64,000 bases of DNA from Bacteroidetes bacterium ADurb.Bin008 (GTDB taxonomy: Bacteria; Bacteroidota; Bacteroidia; Bacteroidales; Tenuifilaceae), in contig MWFE01000021.1 in NCBI GenBank assembly GCA_002071445.1, positions 1 to 64,000 on the forward strand. The letters run 5' to 3'. Below the pieces are notes generated by a model, which searched no databases, was not told where the DNA came from, and was given only the letters and a program-made list of their open reading frames with translations. Every line of letters starts with the position of its first letter. Position 1 is the first letter of the stretch. Shown in pieces: positions 18,236 to 27,518 of this stretch. A program made the position numbers and the translations under genes.

Positions 18236-19186
18236 TTAATCCTTAACCTTGAATATTACAAACTCAACCCTGCGATTCTGCCTATGCTTCTCTTCCGAAC
18301 AGGTTACCCCTTTAACGCATTCATTGATGGGTACGCTATCGCCAAATCCCTTTGCCCCCAATCGGGCCTTGTCAATACCCTTGTTAACCATGTATGCAAC
18401 CACGGCATTGGCACGTGAATTTGACAGTTCAATATTGTATCGCGATTCGCCACGCGAATCGGTATGTGCCCTAAGTTCGATCCTAATATTGGGATACTTA
18501 TTCATTAGGTAAACCAGCGTATCAATCTCCACCTTCGATTCCGGACGGAGGTTGGCGCTGTTGTAATCAAAATAAATATTATCCATTGGTACCACTGCTT
18601 CAGCTGAGGTTGTCACCCAGAATGTTTTGGGCTGTTCTACGTTGCCAACCATGTCCACGGAATAGATTTTGATCAGGAACTCGCCTTCCTGTGAGAATGA
18701 ATGGCCATCCTCGAATTGATGGAATGGGCTGCCATTGAGTGAGCATAGGGTTTCTCTCACGGCTGTGGCTTTGTCCGTTGCCGACAACTTAACAGGAGCA
18801 CCCAACTCCACGTAATAATGGTTACGCTTGGCAAATATGAGCCCATCGGTAAAATCGATCATAGTTTCAGGCGGTGTATCATCGGTGATAACCTTGTAAA
18901 GAATGGTTTTGCCGGTTTTGGAGTCTTTCTGTGAAATGTATTGTACACCTTCCTTTTTCAACGACTGCAAAATGGAATCCCTGCTTGGGGTAGGAACAGG
19001 CGTTAACGTATTGGGGTCGTCGGGAGACGAAACGAAGAAGTAGGCTGATTGATTCGATTGGGTGTAAACCTGTCCGTTGCTATCCACATAAAGCGCCGAA
19101 TGGTGCTTTAGCTGCTCTTGCCCCGATAAGTTGAAGCATAGAACAAGTAAGAGGAGTAGTGGAAGAGCGTATTTCATCCGTTTCAT
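18236..19186 (-). CDS. OmpA family protein with an OmpL47-type domain
   Basis: 316 residues. A signal peptide (1-23, ending NLSGQ) is followed by a region with one OmpL47-like unit (about 105-190, YVELGAPVKLSATDKATAV to IKIYSVDMVGN). The C-terminal OmpA peptidoglycan-binding domain (195-316) has IYFDYNSANLRPES, LRAHTDSRGESRYN and NRRVEFVIF, including the Asp and Arg that bind diaminopimelate. A Cys pair in NECVKGVTCSEEKH may form a disulfide. It lies 33 nt after the PP2C gene, so an envelope protein is cotranscribed with a cytosolic phospho-switch, which is unusual. Confidence 0.88.
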   Translation of the reverse strand: MKRMKYALPLLLLLVLCFNLSGQEQLKHHSALYVDSNGQVYTQSNQSAYFFVSSPDDPNTLTPVPTPSRDSILQSLKKEGVQYISQKDSKTGKTILYKVITDDTPPETMIDFTDGLIFAKRNHYYVELGAPVKLSATDKATAVRETLCSLNGSPFHQFEDGHSFSQEGEFLIKIYSVDMVGNVEQPKTFWVTTSAEAVVPMDNIYFDYNSANLRPESKVEIDTLVYLMNKYPNIRIELRAHTDSRGESRYNIELSNSRANAVVAYMVNKGIDKARLGAKGFGDSVPINECVKGVTCSEEKHRQNRRVEFVIFKVKD

Positions 19187-19219
19187 ATATGAATTCTATC
19201 CAAACTTACGATATAAAAA

Positions 19220-21151
19220 TTAAATTTCAATGCCATCCATTCCTGTTCTAAAACCAATAATCAACATATCGTCAATCTGACGTCTGTTGCCCATCCACTC
19301 ATCCATTGTACGATTGAGAATGGCTTTTTGTTCATTCATGGGCTTTTCATGTATTTCCAAAAGCAAGTTTTTCAGCCGTTGAGTGGAAAATTTTTTGCCG
19401 TCAGCACCTCCGAATTGATCGGGAAACCCATCGGTATAAATGTAAATGGCTGTAGGTTGCTCAATGTCGATGGTATGTAGCGTAAATTCTCGTCTCTCTT
19501 CCAACTGAATACCTCCTATGGGCACAGGATCACCCTTGAGGTGGGTTAGCTTGCCGTTGGCAATGTATATCATGGGGTTTTTGGCGCCCGAGAAGAGCAC
19601 TTTTCGTCCATTGTCTTTAATATTGCAAAGCGCCATGTCCATGCCATCCTGATTATCGCTGTTTTGCTGTTTAAGCAGGTATCTTATGTATTGGTGAAGA
19701 TGGTTGAGCATTTCGTTGGGTAGTATTTTTCCGCTGCGGGTTATATTTTCCAAAAGGTTAAACCCAATCATGCTCATGAATGCGCCGGGAACCCCATGGC
19801 CGGTGCAATCAACAGCCGTCAACAGGAACCCGATCTCATCGGCTGCAATATTGTGAAGCTTGAGAAAGCTTTCGATATTTTTTTCTTTGTGAATTCGTGC
19901 CGAGGCAAAACCTGTGAACCAGTAAAAATCGCCGCTGACAATATCACGTGGCCTAAGAAGGATGAATGAGTCGGGGAAAACCCTGCGCAGATTCTCCTCG
20001 GTGGGCATCATGGCCTGCTGGATACGTTGCGCATAGTTCAAACTACTGGTAATATCGCGATTCTGCTTATCAATCTTGCCGAACGCATCTTGCAGATCCC
20101 GGTTCTTTTCCTCAATCACTTCGTTTTTTCGGGCGATCTCCTTGTTCTGGTTCGAAAGTAGAGCATTGGCCTGTTTTTTCTGCTTGAGGCTGTAGTATAT
20201 CATTCCGGCAAGGAAAAGCACACCAAGTATGATGAAGATAAACACATTTCTCATCAGTTGCTGGTTGCGGATGATGGCCTCCTGTAGCTGCTTTTCAGTA
20301 TTCAGCAGGTCAATTTGCACCTGTTGCTCCAGGGTAAGCTGTTGAACGTGTTCGAGGCTTTCCTCGGTTTCTTTCAGCGCTTTCTGTTTATCCTGCAATG
20401 CCTGCTCGGTTTCTTTACGGGCTTTATCAATCTCACTTATCTGATTTTTCGCCTGTTCAACGATCTTTTTGGCTTCTCTTTCCTGGTGCCTGATCTCATC
20501 ACGCTGTATCTTTCGTGAAATGGCCGTGTATTGAGAGAAATATTCGGATGACTTTTCGGCATCGCCCATTTTATCATAGACATCGGCAAACAGCGAGTAT
20601 GTATTGCGGAGCAATTTCTCATCGTTGAGTTCCAGGGCAATGGCTTTGGCCTCTTCCAAATTGGTGACAGCTTGGGATAAAGTGCCTGATTCGGATAGTG
20701 CATGGGCAATACTGAGCAATGAGGCGGCTATATCGGCCTGTCGATTCATTTGTCTGGATATGTTAAGACTTTCCCCAAAAAACTCGATGGCCTTAGGATA
20801 ATTCTCCTCGTCGCTGTAAATCATTCCGATATTGTTATAGATAACGCGTTGGGCATTGAGATTTCCCAGCTTTTTGTTGAGGTCAACAATTTTTAGGAAA
20901 AGCTCTATGGCCTGCGTCGAAGCTCCGTTTAGCCAGTATATGCGTGCTGCGTTATTGTAATGGAAAGAAGCCTGATTGTAATCGGCAACATCCTCATAGT
21001 GCCTTGCCTGTGTGATATTGTCGTCAATCTCCTTAGATAGATTTTTAGGCAATTGTTGCCCTACTATAGCAATATTAGAAAAGAAAAAAATGGCAACAAT
21101 GGCGACAACCATTTTTGCTCTCCCCAATCGTCGTGTAGGCAGAAGTAGCAT
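19220..21151 (-). CDS. TPR sensor with SpoIIE/PP2C phosphatase domain
   Basis: 643 residues: N-terminal membrane helix or signal (14-31), TPR units (about 40-215), a coiled coil (220-290), a membrane helix (299-318), a second coiled coil, and a PP2C/SpoIIE domain (395-640) with SGDFYW, TAVDCTGHGVPGAFMSM, DGMDMALC and IYTDGFPDQFGG. The metal-binding Asp residues are present. The start codon overlaps the stop codon of the SiaC gene by one base (TAATG), so the two are translationally coupled. In the Pseudomonas SiaABCD system, SiaA is the PP2C that dephosphorylates SiaC; the same relation is the best guess here. No SiaB kinase gene is visible. Confidence 0.9.
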   Translation of the reverse strand: MLLLPTRRLGRAKMVVAIVAIFFFSNIAIVGQQLPKNLSKEIDDNITQARHYEDVADYNQASFHYNNAARIYWLNGASTQAIELFLKIVDLNKKLGNLNAQRVIYNNIGMIYSDEENYPKAIEFFGESLNISRQMNRQADIAASLLSIAHALSESGTLSQAVTNLEEAKAIALELNDEKLLRNTYSLFADVYDKMGDAEKSSEYFSQYTAISRKIQRDEIRHQEREAKKIVEQAKNQISEIDKARKETEQALQDKQKALKETEESLEHVQQLTLEQQVQIDLLNTEKQLQEAIIRNQQLMRNVFIFIILGVLFLAGMIYYSLKQKKQANALLSNQNKEIARKNEVIEEKNRDLQDAFGKIDKQNRDITSSLNYAQRIQQAMMPTEENLRRVFPDSFILLRPRDIVSGDFYWFTGFASARIHKEKNIESFLKLHNIAADEIGFLLTAVDCTGHGVPGAFMSMIGFNLLENITRSGKILPNEMLNHLHQYIRYLLKQQNSDNQDGMDMALCNIKDNGRKVLFSGAKNPMIYIANGKLTHLKGDPVPIGGIQLEERREFTLHTIDIEQPTAIYIYTDGFPDQFGGADGKKFSTQRLKNLLLEIHEKPMNEQKAILNRTMDEWMGNRRQIDDMLIIGFRTGMDGIEI

Positions 21152-21537
21152 TAAAAGTTTTTCGTTACGGGGATGAAATTCATCGGTAATGCGATTAGCT
21201 TTGCAAAATCTTTACCTTCATCAAGAATATCTTCATCATCCTCAGGATAGTACCAGTTAACCTCAATCTCGTTACCCTGTTTATGGTAAACATGCAGCAG
21301 GGAAACCAGCTCCATCATTCGTTTTTGCGAAGAGGAGTTTAGGTATTTAATGTTGAGGTTAACAACGGTTTTTGGCTTAGAGTTCTCGATGTATTCCTTA
21401 ACAACCTCGAGAATTGGATGGTAGAAGGCCACAGAGTCTTCCGGTAAAGAGGAGCCCGATATTTCAATTACACCTTTGTCAAAATCGACAATAACCTCCG
21501 GGGTCTCTTCTGTCATAGCTATGGTAAATTTTTTCAT
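21151..21537 (-). CDS. SiaC family (DUF1987) regulatory phosphoprotein
   Basis: 128 residues, single domain, matching SiaC/DUF1987 in length and pattern: TPEVIVDFDKGVIEISGSS, then a central helix and the LNIKYLNSSSQKRMMEL strand-helix junction. SiaC of Pseudomonas is phosphorylated by SiaB at Thr68 and dephosphorylated by SiaA, and in the dephosphorylated state activates the diguanylate cyclase SiaD. Here residue 68 is Ser, the first of three serines, and is the likely phosphoacceptor (inference from position). It is the first gene of a four-gene operon; the stop overlaps the next start by one base. The target of the switch in this organism is unknown. Confidence 0.88.
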   Translation of the reverse strand: MKKFTIAMTEETPEVIVDFDKGVIEISGSSLPEDSVAFYHPILEVVKEYIENSKPKTVVNLNIKYLNSSSQKRMMELVSLLHVYHKQGNEIEVNWYYPEDDEDILDEGKDFAKLIALPMNFIPVTKNF

Positions 21538-21591
21538 GGATTAATGGGATAAGATAATGTGGGCAAAGGCCTTATACTGTAGTAGTCAGCA

Positions 21592-21622
21592 CAAATATAA
21601 TAGATTAATAATATTGGTACAA
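21592..21622 (-). promoter_or_regulatory. Bacteroidota-type promoter of the siaC-PP2C-OmpA operon
   Basis: On the minus strand TTG (complement of 21620-21622), a 20-nt spacer and TATATTTG (complement of 21592-21599). The predicted leader is about 47 nt. Confidence 0.6.
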
Positions 21623-21646
21623 TACAATTCATTCCTAATTATTGAT

Positions 21647-21688
21647 GATATTTCTCAACCTGACCTTTCTGTCAGGTTGAGAAATATC
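21647..21688 (-). terminator. Perfect 18-bp hairpin downstream of the alpha-2-macroglobulin gene
   Basis: Arms GATATTTCTCAACCTGAC and its exact complement flank a 6-nt loop. It lies 47 nt beyond the stop of the macroglobulin gene and upstream of the siaC promoter. There is no T-tract, so it may be an atypical terminator, an RNA stabiliser or a binding site. Confidence 0.5.
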
Positions 21689-21734
21689 GTAATGGGAAGG
21701 TTTGTATTCACCAGAAGCTGTAAACAAGTTCTGT

Positions 21735-24700
21735 TTAATCTCGTCCAACCTCAATAAAACTTCCCTGTTTACGCGCGCTGATAGTGTTGTCGTACATGGC
21801 TTCGCACGAAACGCCCGGCATGTAGAATTGCCCTTCGTATGCAGCGTTAAGGCGGATGACGAAATTTTTCACTTCTCCCGTTTGTAGCGAAAAATATGTG
21901 TAAACCCTGTCGTCACGGATATCCTGATATATGTATGAGGATGATTTTATTGGAGTTTCACCCTCGTCGAGCCTGCTTGTGCGTATTTCCCATCCCGAGG
22001 GGACAATAAACGATAGGATAAGCTGATCAAGATTCCCGCGAGTGCCCGGGTTATAAACTCTCACATTGGCATAAAAATCGGTTCCCTGCATCAGGGATTT
22101 TGCCAAAATGGGCGTTTCGTCCATCAGGAAGTAGCTAACTTCTAAATTGAGGTTGTTGTTCTGCTCAACTTCTTGCCCTGCGCTGGGTATTCCTTGAGTG
22201 ATCAACCGTATATAGATTAGCCCTTTGCCGTTGTTCTTAACCACAATTTTTTCGGAACCCTCTTGAACCGGGTCAAAGCGATGCTGAATAACAGAGAGCT
22301 TTGTGCTATAACGTTTTGAAGGATTTCCATGTATGCCAATGTTTACATCAACCCCTTCGGAAGCGGGGTTGTTACTGGCATATTTAGCAAAGGCCAGTAG
22401 GCTGTACGAGATCTCCTGGGTGCTCATCCAGCTATCGGAACCGAGCCGTTGAGAAAGTTCCCGAAGTAGGGGCATGGCCGTTGAAAAATCGCCAAGCAGA
22501 ATCAGGGTTTCAACAATCATGGCCCTGTCGCGGATGTCGGAACCGTAGGTAAACCCTTGCTCCCTATAGTTGTCAATGGCGGTAGGCACTCCCCTGATAA
22601 GGTCTTTGGCAACTTCCGGGTTCCCCACAAGGGCATAGGCTGCTGCAAGCCTCCACTTTGCCTGTATCGACAGGTTAGACGTTTCCCTCAGTCGGTTCAT
22701 GGCGCCCATATCGGGCGATTTGGCCAGAGCTAGAGTGTAAAGACGGTATGCTTGCATCAGGTCGTTGGTGCGGTAACCGCTTGGCCCCTTAGAAGTCCAA
22801 CTTCGGGCCAACTTTCGCTGAGCTTCTTTCCATCCATCCATCACACCTATGGGTAGTGAATATCCCAATTTCTCGGCCTCAAGCATGAAGTGTCCTGCGT
22901 AGGTGGTAGCCCACTCATCGGGATAGTACGATCCGGGCCATAGCGATAGCCCGCCTTCCGTTGTACGGAAGGTTTTGATCTTATCCAATGCCAGACGAAC
23001 ATTGCTCTCGGAGATTTTCCTTGTCTCGTCATCGAAATCGGATAGCTTACTGATGAACAGCTGAGGGAAGGCTTTTGAAATCGTCTGTTCGAGGCAGCCG
23101 TGCGGATAGTCCAGCAGGTATTTCAACCTGCTTCCCAGGTTGAGCGGCGGCAATGAGCTTAACTCAACTACTGCCGTATTGGTACCTGAAATTCCGAAAG
23201 CTTTATAGCTTAATTCGCATGCAGATTCAGCCCTGAGAATGGTGTCCTGCACCAACGTCATGGCAGGATTCGGGTTGCGAACATTCAGCTCAATTTCGTG
23301 GGTGGCCTTTTCTTTCCCGCTTTCAGCGATCACCTTAACCTTCCCAACGCCAAGCCGCGAGGCTACCCTGAGGTTAAATCTGACTACCTGATCGCCAATA
23401 TCTTTAAAATCAATGGTCTGAGTGGATTGTCCTTTAATTGTTAGTAGGTCGTTGGTTTCGACTTTTACTTTTACATGTTTAACATTTTTGTCCATGGCGA
23501 AAACGGTAACCGGAAGCACTACCTCTTCCTCGGGCCCAAGAACTCGTGGCAGGGTTGATAGCACCATGAGAGGTTTACGAACCGGAACGGTTTTTTCAGC
23601 CGAACCGTATGCGCCATCCTTGGCGGCGACTGCCATAACCCTTACCGATCCGATATAGTTGGGCATTTGGAATGAAATTTTTTGCTTTTTACCCTTGCCC
23701 AGTTCGAATGGCCCAAAATAGCGAACCACGGGTTTGAAGCGATTGGCTGTCCTGCTTTCCTCTTCCTCGTTTTCGTCACCACCGCCAATGGAAATAATCC
23801 GTTGCAGTTGTCCGGTCTGCGCGCCCATCACCAAATCGTACAGATCCCATGTCTTAACCCCCAACGCCTCACGGGCGTAAAAATCAGCCCAGGGGTTGGG
23901 CGTTTTAAAACGGGTTATATCGAGGAGACCCTCATCCACCACAGCCAGGGTAAATGCCATTGGCTTACCGTTCTTCTCGGCAACAGTTATGGTTACCGTT
24001 TTTTCGGGAGCCAACTCGTTGGGCAGACTGATTGTGGGTGTAAGATGGGTTTGCGGGTCTTCCACAGTAATTCCGGCAATGCCGTATAGTCTCATTGGCA
24101 GGTCGTTAACGGTTTGAGCATGAGGCTGAAGTAGCATGGCGTTGATGTACACATTGGGTGCCATCTCCGATGTAATGGGAATTTTGTGAATGGTTTCCCC
24201 GTTTTTCGCATCAACCCACAGTGCCTGTAGTACCTTCACTCCATTCTCGATGGTGATGAATATTTTTCCGCCTTCGGGAGAGGGGATCGTTAGGTTGGCG
24301 GTTTCACCCACGTTGTATTTCTCTTTATCTGTGGCAAAAACCAGCATACTTTCCGCTTCGGGCGTAAGGCTTTTGTCGCGCTTCACCCAACCGGGCCAAT
24401 CGAAATAGGCAATGGTACCGGTTGCATGGGTGCCATTGGAATCAACAGCACGGATTAAAAATCGGCCCCACTCAGGGTGATTGATTCGAAGGCTGTATTG
24501 CCCAATGCCTTTGGAATTGGTGGTGATGTAGGCTTTTTGTATAGGCCTGTGGTACGAACTGGTAATGTAGTTCGAAAGATCCTCTCCGCTTCGATCCCAC
24601 CACCAACGCCAGTCTATTTTATACACTTCCACTTCCAGCGATTTATTGGGCACGGGTATCCCTTCGGAAGTAACGGTAACGAAGTCAACCGTATAGGTGG

Positions 24701-27317
24701 TATCGGTATAAAAAACATTGCCGCGGTTCCCCGATTCGGGTAATCGAACACCCACGTAGTGTTGGTGGGGGTGATACGGCAGTGTGAACCGATCGATGCT
24801 GAATGCCCCTCCTTCTTCGAAAACCCTAACCGTGAAACTGGCCTTTAAAACTCCCGGGGCAGATGTGCGGACGCTAATGTTGGGATTGAATGTCACTGCG
24901 CCCTTGTCGTTCAGTCGCCCGTCGAAAACTTCCTGCTCTTCGGCGTAGAATGACCGGGCGGGATCATCGAACACATACCCGGGGTAGTTGTTAAAAGCGG
25001 TGGTCGATTGCGAAAGGATGGCGCTCATATTGACCCTCAGGTCGCGGGCAGGTGCACCGTGCAGCCAGGCCGATGTTACGGTTGCACGGTTGGTTTTCCC
25101 ATAGCGTAAAACCTGGCTATCGAAATTTATATTGATTTTTAACCTGTTGGGCATGATAGCCTCCACCCGCAACGGCTTGGAGAATGTGGTTCCTCCCACT
25201 TTTACCCGTGCTGTGTATGTTCCTGTTATATCTTCACTATCGGTAGCGATGGGGAATGCGGATATCCCGCCGGATGGATTTGTTGTTACTTTTCGGTAAA
25301 CCAGCTGGCCGTTGGGATTGGTAAGTTCGAAAGTGATGGGATGGTTGGCAGGCAACGTTTTCCCTTTGTCCTCAAGTATGAAAGAAACAAAAAGCGTATC
25401 GCCCGGTCGCCAAACCCCTCTATCGCCATAAATAAAGCCTTTGAGCCCTTCCCTTACGGCAACACCCGACACATCGAATGCGCTAAGGGGGAGCGAGGAT
25501 CCGGTTCCAAGTTTAAGGTATCCACGCTGTTTCCCCGATTTTGCAATTGCCAAAAAGGGCTTTTCGTGTTCAGACAGATTAGTGGTGGCCAACCCGTCAT
25601 TATCGGTAGTAAGCGTTCTAATTACCTGCTGCTGGTAGTTAAGCAGATCTATGGTAACACCGCTTGCCGGCCGTGCAGTGCTTAAATTGGTAACTGCCAC
25701 AAGCATCGAACCATCGGTTCCCCATTTGGCAATGATCCCCAGATCGGATGCGATTACATTACGACGAACGCTCCTGTTATAATAGTATGAATTATGGCAA
25801 GGGTTATCACGTTCGTACCAATCGTAATATCCGTAATCATAATCGTAGTCATAGTCGTAATCATCGTCGTAGTAATAGTAACTGCGAGGGGTATCATCCT
25901 GCGGATTATAGGTCTCATTGATAGTATTAATGGGGTCATTGTTGGCTTGCCCATTGCATATGTAGGCAGAATACTCCCGTTTGAAATCGATGATTACCTG
26001 GTATATTGCCCCGGGTTCTGCTTTTATTAACTCGGAAAGATCGAGATAGTGGGTATTCCATGTGCTATAATCCAATCGACCGTTTTGGTCGAGCAGGATG
26101 GTTTTCTTAACGATTTGCCTTCCAACCCGCGCCAGCTCGTGTTGACCATCGAGGGCATTCATTTGAAGAAACTGTGCGATGTTTTGCTCAAAAATCCTGA
26201 TTATTGTAACATCAACCGCTCTCAGGCTTACGGATTGAAATGGGAATAGTATTCCCTCTGAAGTTGGCATGATTACCCCCTGTCCGATGAGCTTAACTTC
26301 AGGATTTTGCACTGTGAAGTTTATTGTTAGCACTATACTCGCTTCGAGCTTTTTCCTGTTAATGTTTCTTATTCCATCGGAAAGGTAGAGGTTGTATTCC
26401 CCGGTTAACCTTGTGGCGGGGAACACCTTGGCTATATTCTTTTCTACTATAATGTTGAGCGCTGTTTCATTATCAGTCCATATAAGGCCGTTCAGGCTTT
26501 GTGAAGGGTCAAGGGGTTCGGTAAAGCGAATCTCCACACACTGTTCAGGCGAGTGTATTACTTCGTATGATTCCATGTTAAACACCCCCTTGGGCGGCAC
26601 CTCAAAGTTTATGGTTTCATCGTAATCGGCATCGATATGCTTTCCGCTCCAAGTCAACTTCACCACCCCGGTATCGTCTGTTTGGATAACCTTTTCAACC
26701 CAAAAAAAGTGGGTTAACCCATCGTAACTGCCTTCCCATGTAACATCAAGCTTTTTTCCGTTCTGCGATGCCTTGAGCGTCTTTTTTATTTTATCGCCAT
26801 CGGCAAAATCAGCAGTGATCACTTTCCCTGCCAATCGTCTTTCCTGTATGGATATATCATCGTAAAACTCAATCCCGCTGATTTTAACCTCCATGGCCTG
26901 TCTCGCCGTTTGAAAGGAGAACGTAAACTTTTCATGCTGTTTAGAAATGTCTTTTACCAGTCGGCTGAGGAATACATTAACCTGGAAGACTTTATCCCCG
27001 GGAAGGGGTTCATTGGGCTTAAATTCTAAAGTCTTTTCATTGAGCCAGGTAGCTACACCGCTCACTGCAGGTTTTATACGTAGCAGTTTTGGGTCGGCTT
27101 CCTGTCCAACCTTTTCGGGGCCTACCATGTTGGAGGCGAAAACAACCCTGATGGAGCTACGGGTGGATATTACTCCAGTAGTGTGGGCCGAAATGTAAAT
27201 GTTGATCTCTTGCTGTGTCGGAGCAGCCTTTGGCACGGCAACATAAAAGTGCGATAAAAATCCTATTAATGCCAAAACGATAATGGCCAATGCGATGATT
27301 AACAGTCTCTTCTTCAT
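21735..27317 (-). CDS. Bacterial alpha-2-macroglobulin with intact thioester
   Basis: 1860 residues. An N-terminal membrane helix (4-28) has no lipobox Cys, so the protein is probably anchored by an uncleaved helix in the inner membrane and faces the periplasm. MG-type beta domains fill most of the length. The thioester motif Cys1408-Leu-Glu-Gln, in YPHGCLEQTISKAFPQL, is complete, and an alpha-helical thioester domain and a receptor-like C-terminal domain follow. Bacterial macroglobulins trap proteases covalently and usually sit beside the penicillin-binding protein gene pbpC, which is absent here. Residues 480-500 form an odd Tyr/Asp tract (11 Tyr, 8 Asp). Confidence 0.93.
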   Translation of the reverse strand: MKKRLLIIALAIIVLALIGFLSHFYVAVPKAAPTQQEINIYISAHTTGVISTRSSIRVVFASNMVGPEKVGQEADPKLLRIKPAVSGVATWLNEKTLEFKPNEPLPGDKVFQVNVFLSRLVKDISKQHEKFTFSFQTARQAMEVKISGIEFYDDISIQERRLAGKVITADFADGDKIKKTLKASQNGKKLDVTWEGSYDGLTHFFWVEKVIQTDDTGVVKLTWSGKHIDADYDETINFEVPPKGVFNMESYEVIHSPEQCVEIRFTEPLDPSQSLNGLIWTDNETALNIIVEKNIAKVFPATRLTGEYNLYLSDGIRNINRKKLEASIVLTINFTVQNPEVKLIGQGVIMPTSEGILFPFQSVSLRAVDVTIIRIFEQNIAQFLQMNALDGQHELARVGRQIVKKTILLDQNGRLDYSTWNTHYLDLSELIKAEPGAIYQVIIDFKREYSAYICNGQANNDPINTINETYNPQDDTPRSYYYYDDDYDYDYDYDYGYYDWYERDNPCHNSYYYNRSVRRNVIASDLGIIAKWGTDGSMLVAVTNLSTARPASGVTIDLLNYQQQVIRTLTTDNDGLATTNLSEHEKPFLAIAKSGKQRGYLKLGTGSSLPLSAFDVSGVAVREGLKGFIYGDRGVWRPGDTLFVSFILEDKGKTLPANHPITFELTNPNGQLVYRKVTTNPSGGISAFPIATDSEDITGTYTARVKVGGTTFSKPLRVEAIMPNRLKININFDSQVLRYGKTNRATVTSAWLHGAPARDLRVNMSAILSQSTTAFNNYPGYVFDDPARSFYAEEQEVFDGRLNDKGAVTFNPNISVRTSAPGVLKASFTVRVFEEGGAFSIDRFTLPYHPHQHYVGVRLPESGNRGNVFYTDTTYTVDFVTVTSEGIPVPNKSLEVEVYKIDWRWWWDRSGEDLSNYITSSYHRPIQKAYITTNSKGIGQYSLRINHPEWGRFLIRAVDSNGTHATGTIAYFDWPGWVKRDKSLTPEAESMLVFATDKEKYNVGETANLTIPSPEGGKIFITIENGVKVLQALWVDAKNGETIHKIPITSEMAPNVYINAMLLQPHAQTVNDLPMRLYGIAGITVEDPQTHLTPTISLPNELAPEKTVTITVAEKNGKPMAFTLAVVDEGLLDITRFKTPNPWADFYAREALGVKTWDLYDLVMGAQTGQLQRIISIGGGDENEEEESRTANRFKPVVRYFGPFELGKGKKQKISFQMPNYIGSVRVMAVAAKDGAYGSAEKTVPVRKPLMVLSTLPRVLGPEEEVVLPVTVFAMDKNVKHVKVKVETNDLLTIKGQSTQTIDFKDIGDQVVRFNLRVASRLGVGKVKVIAESGKEKATHEIELNVRNPNPAMTLVQDTILRAESACELSYKAFGISGTNTAVVELSSLPPLNLGSRLKYLLDYPHGCLEQTISKAFPQLFISKLSDFDDETRKISESNVRLALDKIKTFRTTEGGLSLWPGSYYPDEWATTYAGHFMLEAEKLGYSLPIGVMDGWKEAQRKLARSWTSKGPSGYRTNDLMQAYRLYTLALAKSPDMGAMNRLRETSNLSIQAKWRLAAAYALVGNPEVAKDLIRGVPTAIDNYREQGFTYGSDIRDRAMIVETLILLGDFSTAMPLLRELSQRLGSDSWMSTQEISYSLLAFAKYASNNPASEGVDVNIGIHGNPSKRYSTKLSVIQHRFDPVQEGSEKIVVKNNGKGLIYIRLITQGIPSAGQEVEQNNNLNLEVSYFLMDETPILAKSLMQGTDFYANVRVYNPGTRGNLDQLILSFIVPSGWEIRTSRLDEGETPIKSSSYIYQDIRDDRVYTYFSLQTGEVKNFVIRLNAAYEGQFYMPGVSCEAMYDNTISARKQGSFIEVGRD

Positions 27318-27489
27318 GTTTTAAACTTTTAGGGGTGATACATGGATTAAATGTTTTAAAGATATACTAAAAATTACATTTAAAAAGTTGTATTAAGATT
27401 TAAAACAGGATTGGGGCTTTCATTGTAAACGTTATTCGGTATTGCTCATTCAATTGAATGGGTTACCTTTCCTGCCCTATAAAATTGTA

Positions 27490-27497
27490 TATATTTG
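27490..27497 (+). promoter_or_regulatory. Candidate -7 box (TATATTTG) of the HAD hydrolase gene
   Basis: TATATTTG, 21 nt before ATG 27519. The -33 region has only a weak TTTCC match. Confidence 0.45.
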
Positions 27498-27518
27498 CAG
27501 TACTAATAGTTTTACCCG

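Noticed and set aside
25754..26030. Open frames rich in Ile, Val and Thr opposite and across the Tyr/Asp tract
   Set aside because: They result from reading the repeated GAY-TAY codons in other frames.
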